Shown here: positions 9,725-18,026 of the stretch, piece by piece
How the letters are laid out: each line of letters begins with the position of its first letter
How positions within the stretch are numbered: the first letter of the stretch is position 1
Assembly (NCBI RefSeq): GCF_025264665.1
Contig: NZ_CP073697.1
Coordinates: 3,100,001 to 3,164,000, forward strand
Reading direction: 5' to 3'
Length of the DNA stretch: 64,000 nt
From: Edaphobacter flagellatus
GTDB taxonomy: Bacteria; Acidobacteriota; Terriglobia; Terriglobales; Acidobacteriaceae
Made by a program: the position numbers and the translations under genes
Notes under the pieces: model-generated
The model's database searches: none
Told to the model about the DNA's origin: nothing
The model's input: the letters and a program-made list of their open reading frames with translations, nothing else

Positions 9725-10015
9725 ACCTTTCTCCATAGCGGCGCGTAGGTGATCTCACGCGCCGCATTTTTTGCAATCAAAAATCAGATTTACATCAAGA
9801 CAATAGGTCATTCCGACCGGAGTGGCACAGTCACGCTCTGCAGGAATTCGCCTCTCGACAACAGACATCCTTCGGGCATGTTCATCCCGGGACAAATCGA
9901 AAGATCCGCGCTCGATCTCCCGTCCAGCCACCCCCGCGATACCATAATCACCAGCCAGTGCCGAGCATTCACCGATCCACCAGCTAAACTGGTATAGAGG
10001 TATAGACAAGGCCCC
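9725..10015. other. Intergenic region between PIG-L and SIS genes
   Basis: Besides the terminator it holds a diverged relative of the GTCATTCCGAGCGA dispersed repeat (near 9808) and, just before the SIS gene, two head-to-tail copies of GGTATAGA (9991-9998 and 9999-10006). Each copy contains TATAGA, which could be a -10 box or a regulator site. No gene of its own is supported. Confidence 0.5.
9738..9772 (+). terminator. Rho-independent terminator after PIG-L gene
   Basis: A perfect nine-base stem (GCGGCGCGT at 9738-9746 with ACGCGCCGC at 9757-9765), ten-base loop and six T residues (9767-9772), 14 bp after the stop codon. Confidence 0.9.
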
Positions 10016-11143
10016 ATGACCACTCCAGCACGCAACTTCCCCCACGCCATGATCCGCGAGATCTTCGAGCAGCCCGCGGCCATCTCCCAGACCCTCGCCG
10101 CGTACGCCGATGGCACCAGTCTTCGTGAGGATGTCTTCCTCGCCGCCCGTCAGGCGCTCGTCGGCCGCGACTCCATTCTTATCTCGGCCTCTGGCTCCAG
10201 CCGCCACGCCGGCCTCTCCGGCGAGATCCTCTTCGAAGACCTCGCTGGCATCGCTGTCGACGTCGAATACGCCAGCGAGTACATCTATCGCTCCACGCAG
10301 ACGCTCAGAAATCCCTGCTTCGTCGTCATCTCGCAATCCGGCGAGACCGCCGACACCTCCGAGGCTCTCCGCGAGGCGATTGCCCGCGGCTCCTCCACCA
10401 TCGCGATCACCAACAAGCCTGAATCCTCGATGGCCAAACTCGCTGGATGTTCGCTGCCCACCTACGCCGGGATCGAGCGCGCCGTGCCCGCTACCAAAAG
10501 CTTTACCACGCAGCTCGTCGTCCTCCAGTTGCTTGCTCTCTACGCGGCACGCATCCGTGGCCGTATGACGCGCGCCGTCGTCGAATCGCACCTCGCGCAT
10601 CTCTACCAGGTTCCCGCCGCGCTTGAGGCCGTGCTCCCGCGCTGGGAAAAGCAGGTCGCCCAGCTCGCCGACACCTTGCAAACCTCCGAGACCTTCCTCT
10701 TCCTTGGCCGCGGCGTCCACTATCCCATCGCCCGCGAAGGCGCGCTCAAGCTTAAGGAATCCGCCTACATTCAGGCCGAGGGCTACCCCACCGGCGAGCT
10801 CAAGCACGGCCCTAACGCGCTCGTCAGCCGCCACAATCCGCTCATCGCACTGGCCACCTGCGATCCTTCCTCACCCGACTCCGTCCTGCGTTATGAGAAG
10901 ACCTTCAACCTCGTTCGCGACATGAACAAACAGGGAGCCGATATCATCTCCATCGTCAACGAGGGCGACACCCGCGTCGCCGGACTCAGCCGTGTTGCTA
11001 TCGAAGTTCCGAAGGCCGCCGAGTTCATCTCCCCGTTGTATGAAGTCGTGCCGCTCCAGCTCCTCGCCTACTTCATGGCCATCGCCCGCCATATCGATGT
11101 CGACAACCCCCGCAATCTCGTAAAAGCCGTCGTCCAGGAGTAA
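10016..11143 (+). CDS. SIS-domain glucosamine-6-phosphate deaminase/isomerase (NagB-II type)
   Basis: 375 residues corresponding to the isomerase half of GlmS without its glutaminase domain. It begins with MIREIFEQP, as the GlmS isomerase half does, carries the SIS phosphosugar motifs SASGSSRHAG and VISQSGETADT, a second SIS domain (FLFLGRGVHYPIAREGALKLKESAYIQAEGYPTGELKHGP), and ends VDNPRNLVKAV like GlmS. Lacking the Cys1 amidotransferase, such proteins usually run in the deaminating direction (glucosamine-6-P to fructose-6-P plus ammonia), so it probably feeds amino sugars to glycolysis. This agrees with the ROK regulator and deacetylase-like gene upstream. A related AgaS/frlB-like activity is possible. 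Confidence 0.87.
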   Translation: MTTPARNFPHAMIREIFEQPAAISQTLAAYADGTSLREDVFLAARQALVGRDSILISASGSSRHAGLSGEILFEDLAGIAVDVEYASEYIYRSTQTLRNPCFVVISQSGETADTSEALREAIARGSSTIAITNKPESSMAKLAGCSLPTYAGIERAVPATKSFTTQLVVLQLLALYAARIRGRMTRAVVESHLAHLYQVPAALEAVLPRWEKQVAQLADTLQTSETFLFLGRGVHYPIAREGALKLKESAYIQAEGYPTGELKHGPNALVSRHNPLIALATCDPSSPDSVLRYEKTFNLVRDMNKQGADIISIVNEGDTRVAGLSRVAIEVPKAAEFISPLYEVVPLQLLAYFMAIARHIDVDNPRNLVKAVVQE

Positions 11144-11167
11144 TCGCAGGGGCACTCTTCAAGGGGT

Positions 11168-11202
11168 GTCATTCCGAGCGAAGTCGAGGAACCCCCGCAT
11201 TT
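11168..11202. repeat. Dispersed GTCATTCCGAGCGA repeat, copy 1
   Basis: Starts GTCATTCCGAGCGAAGTCGA and ends in CCCCCGCATTT. A second copy is at 20847-20890 with the same ends but a longer centre, and a diverged relative lies near 9808. All are intergenic. Confidence 0.6.
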
Positions 11203-11231
11203 CTCATCCCGGTCACGAATGCATACAAAAA

Positions 11232-11265
11232 GCCCACACCTCCAAACCTGAGATGTGGGCCTTTT
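11232..11265. terminator. Bidirectional terminator between convergent genes
   Basis: Arms GCCCACA (11232-11238) and TGTGGGC (11254-11260), extended by two more pairs around a mismatch, flanked by A5 on the left and TTTT on the right. It sits between the stops of the SIS gene (+) and glpF (-), so it can serve both. Confidence 0.8.
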
Positions 11266-11285
11266 GCATCTACACCACCAGAGAG

Positions 11286-12029
11286 CTACGCCATCCCCAA
11301 CCCGCGAATCGCCGCCACAGCCAACGCCGCACCAATCACGGGCCCCAGCACCGGCACCCACGCATACTTCCAACCTGAATCACCCTTCCCCGTGATTGGC
11401 AGAATGGCATGGGCGATGCGCGGACCTAGATCGCGCGCAGGATTGATCGCATAGCCCGTCGTCCCGCCCAGCGATAGCCCGATACCCCATACCAGCGCAC
11501 CTACCAGCACCGGCCCCAGCCCAGGAGCAACGCCCGCCGGAGCGATTCGCTTCGAGAACAACGCCGTCGCCACCAGCACCAGCACAAACGTGCCGATGAT
11601 CTCGCTCAGCAGATTCCACCCCGGGCTGTAAACCGCAGGAGCCGTGCAGAAGCAGCCTAGCTTCGCATCCTTATCCTCCGTCAACTCCCAATGCGGCCTG
11701 TAGTGCAGCCACACGGCAATGCCTCCACACAACGCGCCAAGCACCTGCGCCGGAATGTAATAGAGCAGTCGCTCCGCATGACCGGTCATCATCACCGAAG
11801 CCACCGTGAATGCCGGGTTCAAATGCCCGTCCGCATCGCCCAGCGCCGCGCTCACCGCGACACCGGCAAACACCGCAATCGCCCATCCGGCCGTGATCGA
11901 AATCCATCCGGCATTCTCGGCCTTCGACTTCTTCAGCAACGCGCCCGCAACCACACCGTTGCCCAGCACGATCAACACAAACGTGCCGACAAACTCACCC
12001 ATCACAGCCGCAAGAGAAGGACTAACCAT
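11286..12029 (-). CDS. glpF: Glycerol uptake facilitator (MIP/aquaporin family)
   Basis: Inner-membrane channel of 247 residues. Both NPA half-helix motifs are present: HLNPAFT (first) and INPARDLGPR (second). The Asp after the second NPAR is the hallmark of glycerol-conducting GlpF rather than water-only aquaporins. Six hydrophobic helices can be seen. It is the last gene of the glpK-glpD-glpF run, 12 bp after glpD, which supports glycerol as substrate. A terminator hairpin follows at 11232-11265. Confidence 0.93.
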   Translation of the reverse strand: MVSPSLAAVMGEFVGTFVLIVLGNGVVAGALLKKSKAENAGWISITAGWAIAVFAGVAVSAALGDADGHLNPAFTVASVMMTGHAERLLYYIPAQVLGALCGGIAVWLHYRPHWELTEDKDAKLGCFCTAPAVYSPGWNLLSEIIGTFVLVLVATALFSKRIAPAGVAPGLGPVLVGALVWGIGLSLGGTTGYAINPARDLGPRIAHAILPITGKGDSGWKYAWVPVLGPVIGAALAVAAIRGLGMA

Positions 12030-12041
12030 AGACTCGAACCC

Positions 12042-13601
12042 TCACATACCCTCGTACACATATCCGCGAGCAACTGCGGTAAACATCGCAAGATCGCGCG
12101 CCTTCCATTCCTCGCTGCGGCCCAGTTCACGCGCCAGTATATCGGCAACCTTCGGTGCGGCCTCAATCGCAGCACGCGAATCCAGAAACAGCGCCCGCGT
12201 CCGTCGCGCCAGCACATCCTCCACCGTCCGAGCCATCTCATGCCGCGCAGCCCACACAACCTCACGCGCCCGGTAGGGGAGCCGCGGATGCAGCAGCTCA
12301 TTCAGCGAAGCATCCTCTTCCGAAAACTTCACGATCTCCGGCAGATCCGACCCATACACACGCTCCGACTCAACCGGAGCTACCTCACGCGTCCAGCCAT
12401 GCAGATGCAGCGCCCGCGTCCGCGAGGGCTCTTTCTTCAGTCCCGCTACAGCGGCGGCTTTATTGATCGTGTCCTCACCCATGCGTCGATACGTTGTCCA
12501 CTTGCCGCCTGTCACCGTAACCAGTCCCGTCGGCGAAACGATGATCGTGTGATCGCGCGACAGCTTCGACGTCGCTCCACCGCCCTTGCGTACCAGCGGC
12601 CGCAGTCCCGACCACATGCTCCGTATCTCCTCGCGCTCCGGGCGCCGGCCAAGATATTTGCCAATGTGATCCAGCAGAAAGCTGCGTTCCTTCTCCATCA
12701 TGTGCGGCTCGACAGAGGCATGATCCACAGCCTCATCCGTTGTGCCGACAACCGTTGCTCTATGCCACGGAATCGCAAACAGAACGCGGCCATCCGATGT
12801 CTTAGGAATCATCATCGCGCGGTCCCCAGGCAGGAAATCGCGCGGCAGAACAAAGTGCGATCCCTGACTCACCGACAGCAACGTCTCGTTGTCCTTGTCC
12901 ATCTTCAGAATATTTTCGGTAAAGACACCCGTCGCATTGATCGTCACCTTCGCACGAAGATCGAACGTCTCCCCGCTCTCGATATCACGCGCACGGACAC
13001 CTGCTGTCCTGCCGTTTCTTTCAATCAATCCGGCCGCTTCGACGTAGTTGATCGCAACCCCGCCAAGGCCCTCAAGCGTTCGCATCAGCGAAACCGCATA
13101 GCGCGAATCGTCAAACTGCCCATCGTGATACAGCACGCCACCACGCAGTCCATCCGACTTCACGCCTTTCAGCATCGCCAGCGTCTTCTCGCGCGAAAGC
13201 ATCTTCGAAGCGCCAAATGAAAGCTTGCCCGAGAGCAGCTCATACACCTTCAGCCCAAAGCCGTAGTAAGGAAGCCCGACCAGATCGTAGACCGGCACAA
13301 CAAACGACAAATTGTGGACGATGTGCGGAGCGTTCTCCAACATATGCCCGCGCTCCTGCAGAGCATCCAGGACCAGCGTGATGTTCATCTGCTCCAGGTA
13401 GCGCACCCCGCCGTGCACCAGCTTCGTGCTGCGGCTCGATGTCCCCTTGGCAAAATCCGCGCGTTCGATCAACGCCGTCTTATACCCACGCGAGGCAGCC
13501 TCAACCGCGGCGCCCAGCCCGGTTGCACCGCCGCCAATCACCAGCACGTCCCACTCTGCCTGTGCCCCCAGCCTGCGCAAAATCTCAGCGCGATCACTCA
13601 A
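12042..13601 (-). CDS. glpD: FAD-dependent glycerol-3-phosphate dehydrogenase
   Basis: 519 residues. It oxidises glycerol-3-phosphate to dihydroxyacetone phosphate, passing electrons to quinone at the inner membrane. The N-terminal Rossmann motif [27 protein letters not shown] binds [20 protein letters not shown] is the family signature; [16 protein letters not shown] lies in the C-terminal half. Its start ATG overlaps the glpK stop by four bases (13598-13601), so translation is coupled. Same operon as glpK and glpF. Confidence 0.96.
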   Translation of the reverse strand: MSDRAEILRRLGAQAEWDVLVIGGGATGLGAAVEAASRGYKTALIERADFAKGTSSRSTKLVHGGVRYLEQMNITLVLDALQERGHMLENAPHIVHNLSFVVPVYDLVGLPYYGFGLKVYELLSGKLSFGASKMLSREKTLAMLKGVKSDGLRGGVLYHDGQFDDSRYAVSLMRTLEGLGGVAINYVEAAGLIERNGRTAGVRARDIESGETFDLRAKVTINATGVFTENILKMDKDNETLLSVSQGSHFVLPRDFLPGDRAMMIPKTSDGRVLFAIPWHRATVVGTTDEAVDHASVEPHMMEKERSFLLDHIGKYLGRRPEREEIRSMWSGLRPLVRKGGGATSKLSRDHTIIVSPTGLVTVTGGKWTTYRRMGEDTINKAAAVAGLKKEPSRTRALHLHGWTREVAPVESERVYGSDLPEIVKFSEEDASLNELLHPRLPYRAREVVWAARHEMARTVEDVLARRTRALFLDSRAAIEAAPKVADILARELGRSEEWKARDLAMFTAVARGYVYEGM

Positions 13602-15100
13602 GCTTGCTTCTCCTCTTCACGCGCCCAGTCGCCCGCGCGCTCCAACGCTCTGCGCCACGTCGCGCGAACCTTATCGCGATCGCGCGCCTCCATTGCGGGT
13701 TTAAAGACGCGATCCATCTGCCACTGTCGCGCAATCGTGTCCTTATCGGGCCAGTATCCGACAGCAAGTCCCGCAAGATATGCTGCCCCAAACACCGTCG
13801 CCTCCGCATTCTTCGGACGCACCACTTCAATGCCCAGCACATCCGACTGAATTTGCATCAGCATATTGTTGGCAGCGGCTCCGCCATCCACGCGAAGCTG
13901 CGCCAGCGGCAATCCCGAATCCGCCTGCATCGCTTCCAGTACATCGGTGGCCTGCAGCGCAATCCCTTCCAGCGCCGCACGCGCAATATGCGCCCGCGAC
14001 GTCCCGCGTGTAAGCCCCAGCAGCGATCCCCGCGCATAGGGGTCCCAGTGCGGAGCGCCAAGCCCCGCAAACGCAGGTACCAGCACGACGCCATTCGAGC
14101 TCGTCACCGTAGCTGCCAGCTGCTCCACCTCGGCCGAGGTACGAATCATCTGCAGCTCATCACGCAGCCACTGCACCACGGCACCCGCCATCAGCATGCT
14201 GCCCTCAAGCGCATACTCCACCGTGTCGCCAATCTTCCACGCTACCGTCGTCAGCAGACGATTCTTCGAGGCCACCGGCTTCGTGCCCGTATTCAGCAGC
14301 ATGAAGGCGCCCGTGCCATACGTGCACTTCGCCATCCCCGCCGACGTACACATCTGTCCAAACAGAGCCGCCTGTTGATCGCCAGCAATTCCGGCAATCG
14401 GCACACCCTGAAGCAAACCGCTCGTCGTTCCGCACACGCCGCTCGAAGCCACCACCTCCGGCAGCATCGAATGCGGCACGCCCAGCAGCTTCAGCAGCTC
14501 CTCATCCCACGCCATCGTGTGGATGTTGAACAGCATCGTGCGCGAAGCATTCGTCGCGTCCGTAACGTGCCGCGCGCCGTTCGTCAGCTTCCAGATCAGC
14601 CAGCTATCCACCGTGCCAAAGGCCAGCTTGCCTGCTTCTGCCTTCGCCCAAGCGCCATCGACATTCGCAAGAATCCAGTTCACCTTGCTGCCCGAAAAAT
14701 ACGCATCCGGAATCAGCCCCGTCTTCTGCTGGATAGCACTGCCCGCTTCCGCGCGCAGCCGGTCGCAAAACTCCGCCGTCCTCCGGTCCTGCCACACAAT
14801 CGCGTTGTAGACCGGCTCGCCCGTCTCACGGTCCCACACAATCGTCGTCTCGCGCTGGTTCGTAATGCCGATCGCGGCAATCGCGCGGTCCGTCAGGTCG
14901 GCCTTCGCCAACGCCTCGCTGGCCACGCCGCTTTGCGACGACCATATCTCCGTCGGCGAGTGCTCCACCCACCCCGGCTTCGGAAAGATCTGTTTAAACG
15001 GATGCTGCGCAATCGAAATGACGGCTCCGCTTTCATCCACAACCATCGCCCTTGAGCTGGTCGTGCCCTGATCGAGCGCAAGAATATATCGCTTCGCCAC
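13598..15100 (-). CDS. glpK: Glycerol kinase
   Basis: 500-residue FGGY kinase that makes glycerol-3-phosphate from glycerol and ATP. Motifs: [17 protein letters not shown] at the N-terminus, [37 protein letters not shown], and the C-terminal ATPase signature [20 protein letters not shown]. The start codon is GTG at 15100-15098 with GAGGAG about ten bases upstream. A leader of roughly 270 bases, containing a terminator-like structure, separates it from a sigma70-type promoter, and the antiterminator-like gene glpP lies upstream. Confidence 0.97.
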   Translation of the reverse strand: MAKRYILALDQGTTSSRAMVVDESGAVISIAQHPFKQIFPKPGWVEHSPTEIWSSQSGVASEALAKADLTDRAIAAIGITNQRETTIVWDRETGEPVYNAIVWQDRRTAEFCDRLRAEAGSAIQQKTGLIPDAYFSGSKVNWILANVDGAWAKAEAGKLAFGTVDSWLIWKLTNGARHVTDATNASRTMLFNIHTMAWDEELLKLLGVPHSMLPEVVASSGVCGTTSGLLQGVPIAGIAGDQQAALFGQMCTSAGMAKCTYGTGAFMLLNTGTKPVASKNRLLTTVAWKIGDTVEYALEGSMLMAGAVVQWLRDELQMIRTSAEVEQLAATVTSSNGVVLVPAFAGLGAPHWDPYARGSLLGLTRGTSRAHIARAALEGIALQATDVLEAMQADSGLPLAQLRVDGGAAANNMLMQIQSDVLGIEVVRPKNAEATVFGAAYLAGLAVGYWPDKDTIARQWQMDRVFKPAMEARDRDKVRATWRRALERAGDWAREEEKQA

Positions 15101-15267
15101 TAGAAAGTTCTCCTCGTCTTCGCACTGAGAGTCATCACGCCAGTCTGCTGCTCAACCTCGAGCCACTTTACAGCAACTGCCCATACGTGTGAGCCCGCAG
15201 TTGCTGCACGTCGTAGAGGACCGTCGAATGCGTTGAAGTTCATCGTTTCCATCCCTCCATAGAGCAC

Positions 15268-15346
15268 AAAAAGCCGTCCCCGCTCCACAACAACAGACAA
15301 AGCATTCATCGCTGAATGCTGCCGGTTATTCCAGATCGGGGACGGC
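15268..15346 (-). promoter_or_regulatory. Terminator-like leader structure upstream of glpK (candidate GlpP target)
   Basis: On the minus strand, arm GCCGTCCCCG (15346-15337) and arm CGGGGACGGC (15282-15273) form a perfect ten-base stem immediately followed by TTTTT (15272-15268). The 54-base interior holds a second perfect hairpin, AGCATTCA with TGAATGCT (15301-15320). It begins about 25 bases after the predicted transcription start and lies 170 bases before the GTG of glpK. This is the layout expected of a leader terminator released by the GlpP antiterminator, whose gene is next door. Confidence 0.72.
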
Positions 15347-15376
15347 TCGTCTCTAGGCTAATGCCGTACGCTATGG

Positions 15377-15405
15377 ACACTAACAAGCCGCCAAAGCCTT
15401 GTCAA
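15377..15405 (-). promoter_or_regulatory. Sigma70-type promoter for glpKDF
   Basis: On the minus strand, -35 TTGACA (15405-15400), a 17-base spacer and -10 TAGTGT (15382-15377). The predicted start of transcription is near 15370, in the gap between glpP and glpK. Confidence 0.7.
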
Positions 15406-15429
15406 ACCATAACCGGATCTCTTCTGTCG

Positions 15430-16032
15430 CTAAACCACCCAAAGCCCCGGCCGGCTCAGCGACACTGCATCGACACCAGCCTGCACAAGGCTCTCCACCT
15501 GCTTCAGGTCGCTGATCAATCCACCCGCAATCACCTTCAACGTGGGATGCGCCTCGCGAATGCTGTCGAGAACCACCGGCGCCGCAATCGCTGGCAGCAG
15601 TTCAACGGCATCCGGCTGAAAGTGAGCAAGAAATCGCTTGGCCCCTTCGACTGCCGCCGAGTCGATCATGAAGGTTCGCAGCACCGTAATCAGGCCGTGG
15701 GTGCGCGCCGCCTGCAGCGTTCCATGATGCGTCGAGATAATGCCTGAAGCGTCGCAGTGCGCCAGATACTCCACCGCATACGCATCGCGGGAAAATCCCT
15801 GCAACAGATCCGCATTCACCAGAAGAAGTTTCTTGCGCGAGCGCGCAGCCGCAATCATCCGCTCAAGATTCATCGGATTGCCAAACAGCAGATAGACAAG
15901 GCGCACCGGAGAAGCCAGCGCACTCTCCAGCGTCTCCTCGCTGCGAACCGCAGCAATGACCGGAGACTCCTTCAGCGCCTCATCCCAAAGCGCCTTATCG
16001 CGCACAGGCTTGTTCGTCTTCTTTTCCAGCAT
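15430..16032 (-). CDS. glpP: GlpP-family glycerol-3-phosphate-responsive antiterminator
   Basis: 200 residues, close to the size of Bacillus GlpP, a TIM-barrel-like RNA-binding protein that, with glycerol-3-phosphate, lets transcription pass leader terminators of glp genes. Family-typical stretches: LLLVNADLLQGFSRDAYAVEYL, ASGIISTHHGTLQAA, TFMIDSAAVEGAKRF, VELLPAIAAPVVLDSI and VIAGGLISDLKQVESL with SLSRPGLW at the end. The gene lies directly upstream of the glpK promoter and its terminator-like leader, as expected. GAGGAG directly abuts the chosen ATG, which is poor spacing, so the start is not certain. It follows the M2 peptidase gene by 24 bp and may be transcribed with it. Confidence 0.85.
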   Translation of the reverse strand: MLEKKTNKPVRDKALWDEALKESPVIAAVRSEETLESALASPVRLVYLLFGNPMNLERMIAAARSRKKLLLVNADLLQGFSRDAYAVEYLAHCDASGIISTHHGTLQAARTHGLITVLRTFMIDSAAVEGAKRFLAHFQPDAVELLPAIAAPVVLDSIREAHPTLKVIAGGLISDLKQVESLVQAGVDAVSLSRPGLWVV

Positions 16033-16056
16033 CTCCTCAATCCATTCAGCCGGTGG

Positions 16057-17910
16057 TCAACGCTTTGGAGCAGTCCAGCCCGTCGTCACATGGTTGGCTT
16101 CGTTCTGCTGCTTCAGCCAAGTGTACAGAGGAGCGAAGTACTCCAGCATCGGACCTGCATCCAGGTGGTCCTCGCCCGTCATCGCCTTCAGCGTCTCCTG
16201 CCAGGGCTTCGACTGCCCGGCCTCCAGCATCGCATTCAGCTTCGCGCCCGCCTCCTTGCTTCCGTAGAAGCTGCAGCGGTTCAGCGGCCCTTTATAGCCC
16301 GAGGCATCGCACATCGCCTTGTAGAACTGGAACTGATAAATCCTCGCCAGGAAGTAGCGCGCATACGGCACATTGCCCGGGATATGGTATTTCGCACCCG
16401 GATCGAAGTTTGTTTCATCGCGTTCCGTCGGCGGAGCCACGCCCTGATACTTCTCTCGCAGCGCCCACCACGCCTTGTTGTAATCGGCAGGCTTCGTCTC
16501 ACCGCTGAACACCTGCCACCGCCACTTGTCGATCAGCAGGCCGAACGGAAGAAACGCAATCTTGTCCAGCGCCGTGCGCAGCTGCAGCGGAATATCCGCC
16601 TCAACCGGCGGAGCTTCATCGATCAGCTTCAACTTCTTTAGGTAGTCCGGCGTGATCGAAAGCGCAATCGCATCGCCGATCGCCTCATGAAATCCATCAT
16701 TCGCACCGTTGCGGAACAGGAACGGCTGCTTGCGGTATGCCCGCTGATAGAAGTTGTGCCCTTCCTCGTGATGCACCGTCGTGAAGTTATCCGCATCCAC
16801 CTTAATGCACATCTTGATGCGCAGGTCCTGATCGTTGTCCACATCCCACGCGCTGGCATGGCACACCACATCGCGGTCGCGCGGTTTGATGAACTGCGAA
16901 CGTTCCCAGAACGTTGCAGGCAGCGGCTCCAGTCCAAGCGAAGTAAAGAAGCCCTCCCCATACCGCGCCATCTTCTTCCCGGCTTCCAGCTCCGTCACCG
17001 GCCCGATCTGCTGCTTCAGCGCAGCCTCCAGGTCGTACATCTTGTAATTGCCCGTCGGCTCCGGAGCAACGATGTCATAGATGTTTCCCCACTCCTGCGC
17101 CCACATATTGCCCAGCAGGTAGGCAGGAATCATCCCATCCGGCCGCTCCGCCGCCGCGCCGTACTTCTGAATCAGCTTGAACCGCACATACGCATGCAGC
17201 TCTTTGTACAACGGCTCAAGCTGCGTCCACGTGCGCTCCAGCTCCGCCGAAAACTGCGCCGGAGTCATGTCGTACCCAGAGCGCCACAGATCGCCCGTGT
17301 CCTTGAACCCGAACTCTTTCGCGCCCTGGTTCGACAGCTCCACCAGCCGCGCATACTTCTCCCGCATCGGCGGCGAGATTCTGTGCCAGCCCTCCCACAA
17401 CTGCTGCAGCTCCTTCGGGTCGCGCGACTTCGCCATCAGCACATCCAGCTGCTCAATCCCTAGGCAGTCCTCGCCGGTCTTCCCCGCAGGGCAATACTTC
17501 CCCTTGCCATACATGCCATCCAGCGACGTACCCAGCTGCGTCAGCTCGGCCACCAGCTTCGGGTCCGTCGGTGAACCATTCAGCCGCAGCAGCATAAACT
17601 TGCGCGCCATCTCCGGCGGAAGCTTCATGCCGTTGAAGCGTCGAGAAGCGATCACGATCTCATTCGTCTTCGTCAACAGCCGCTCATTCGCCTTCGCCGC
17701 CAGAGCCTCTGTGTCGTCCGTGATGTAGGTCTCCTGCACCCACGCCGCCCGTTGCGCCTCATTCGACAACGCCAGCAGCTCTGCTTCAGCATGCTCAAGA
17801 AAAACCCCAGCCTCCGCCACCGTCGGCGGGCCAGCAGGAGCGGGCGAGTGAGTCTGCGCAGCGACAACCGCGCTCAAAGCGAAAACCGGCAACATCCATG
17901 AAAGCTTCAT
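16057..17910 (-). CDS. M2-family metallopeptidase (peptidyl-dipeptidase A-like)
   Basis: 617 residues with a signal peptide (about 1-18, ending AVVAAQT), so it is probably periplasmic or secreted. It belongs to the angiotensin-converting-enzyme family of zinc dipeptidyl carboxypeptidases. The zinc motif HEEGH is at 381-385 and the third ligand is Glu409 in GFHEAIGD; both are intact. DRDVVCHASAWDVDND and GEGFFTSLGLEPLP are also family-like. Two cysteines (PAGKTGEDC region) may form a disulfide. It may release dipeptides for nutrition. It reads away from the GH28 gene and toward glpP. Confidence 0.92.
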   Translation of the reverse strand: MKLSWMLPVFALSAVVAAQTHSPAPAGPPTVAEAGVFLEHAEAELLALSNEAQRAAWVQETYITDDTEALAAKANERLLTKTNEIVIASRRFNGMKLPPEMARKFMLLRLNGSPTDPKLVAELTQLGTSLDGMYGKGKYCPAGKTGEDCLGIEQLDVLMAKSRDPKELQQLWEGWHRISPPMREKYARLVELSNQGAKEFGFKDTGDLWRSGYDMTPAQFSAELERTWTQLEPLYKELHAYVRFKLIQKYGAAAERPDGMIPAYLLGNMWAQEWGNIYDIVAPEPTGNYKMYDLEAALKQQIGPVTELEAGKKMARYGEGFFTSLGLEPLPATFWERSQFIKPRDRDVVCHASAWDVDNDQDLRIKMCIKVDADNFTTVHHEEGHNFYQRAYRKQPFLFRNGANDGFHEAIGDAIALSITPDYLKKLKLIDEAPPVEADIPLQLRTALDKIAFLPFGLLIDKWRWQVFSGETKPADYNKAWWALREKYQGVAPPTERDETNFDPGAKYHIPGNVPYARYFLARIYQFQFYKAMCDASGYKGPLNRCSFYGSKEAGAKLNAMLEAGQSKPWQETLKAMTGEDHLDAGPMLEYFAPLYTWLKQQNEANHVTTGWTAPKR

Positions 17911-17965
17911 GGCCGGAGTTTACCGAAATGCAGGCACCTATGTTCTTTGCGGCCATATTTCTAAA

Positions 17966-17976
17966 TGGTCATACCA
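17966..17976. promoter_or_regulatory. Palindrome upstream of GH28 gene (candidate operator)
   Basis: TGGT (17966-17969), three bases, ACCA (17973-17976), within AATGGTCATACCAAT. It resembles the TGGTATACCA-type sites bound by GntR-family hexuronate regulators (ExuR/UxuR). A TAATAT box follows at 17985-17990. It is placed 50 bp before the polygalacturonase start. Confidence 0.4.
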
Positions 17977-18026
17977 ATCTCGTGTAATATCTCGCTGAAC
18001 AGCCAGGAAGCACGGAGAAGCAAGTT

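Noticed and set aside
11691..13220. Long plus-strand frame (509 codons) opposite glpF and glpD
   Set aside because: Mirror of real genes; it spans two of them and has no domain.
13439..15055. Long plus-strand frame (538 codons) opposite glpK
   Set aside because: Composition is Arg/His-rich as expected for the mirror of a high-GC gene, and glpK on the other strand is certain.
15100..15309. 69-residue open frame on the minus strand directly before glpK
   Set aside because: It starts inside the leader hairpin loop, has no ribosome site, no recognisable domain and is explained by the untranslated leader.
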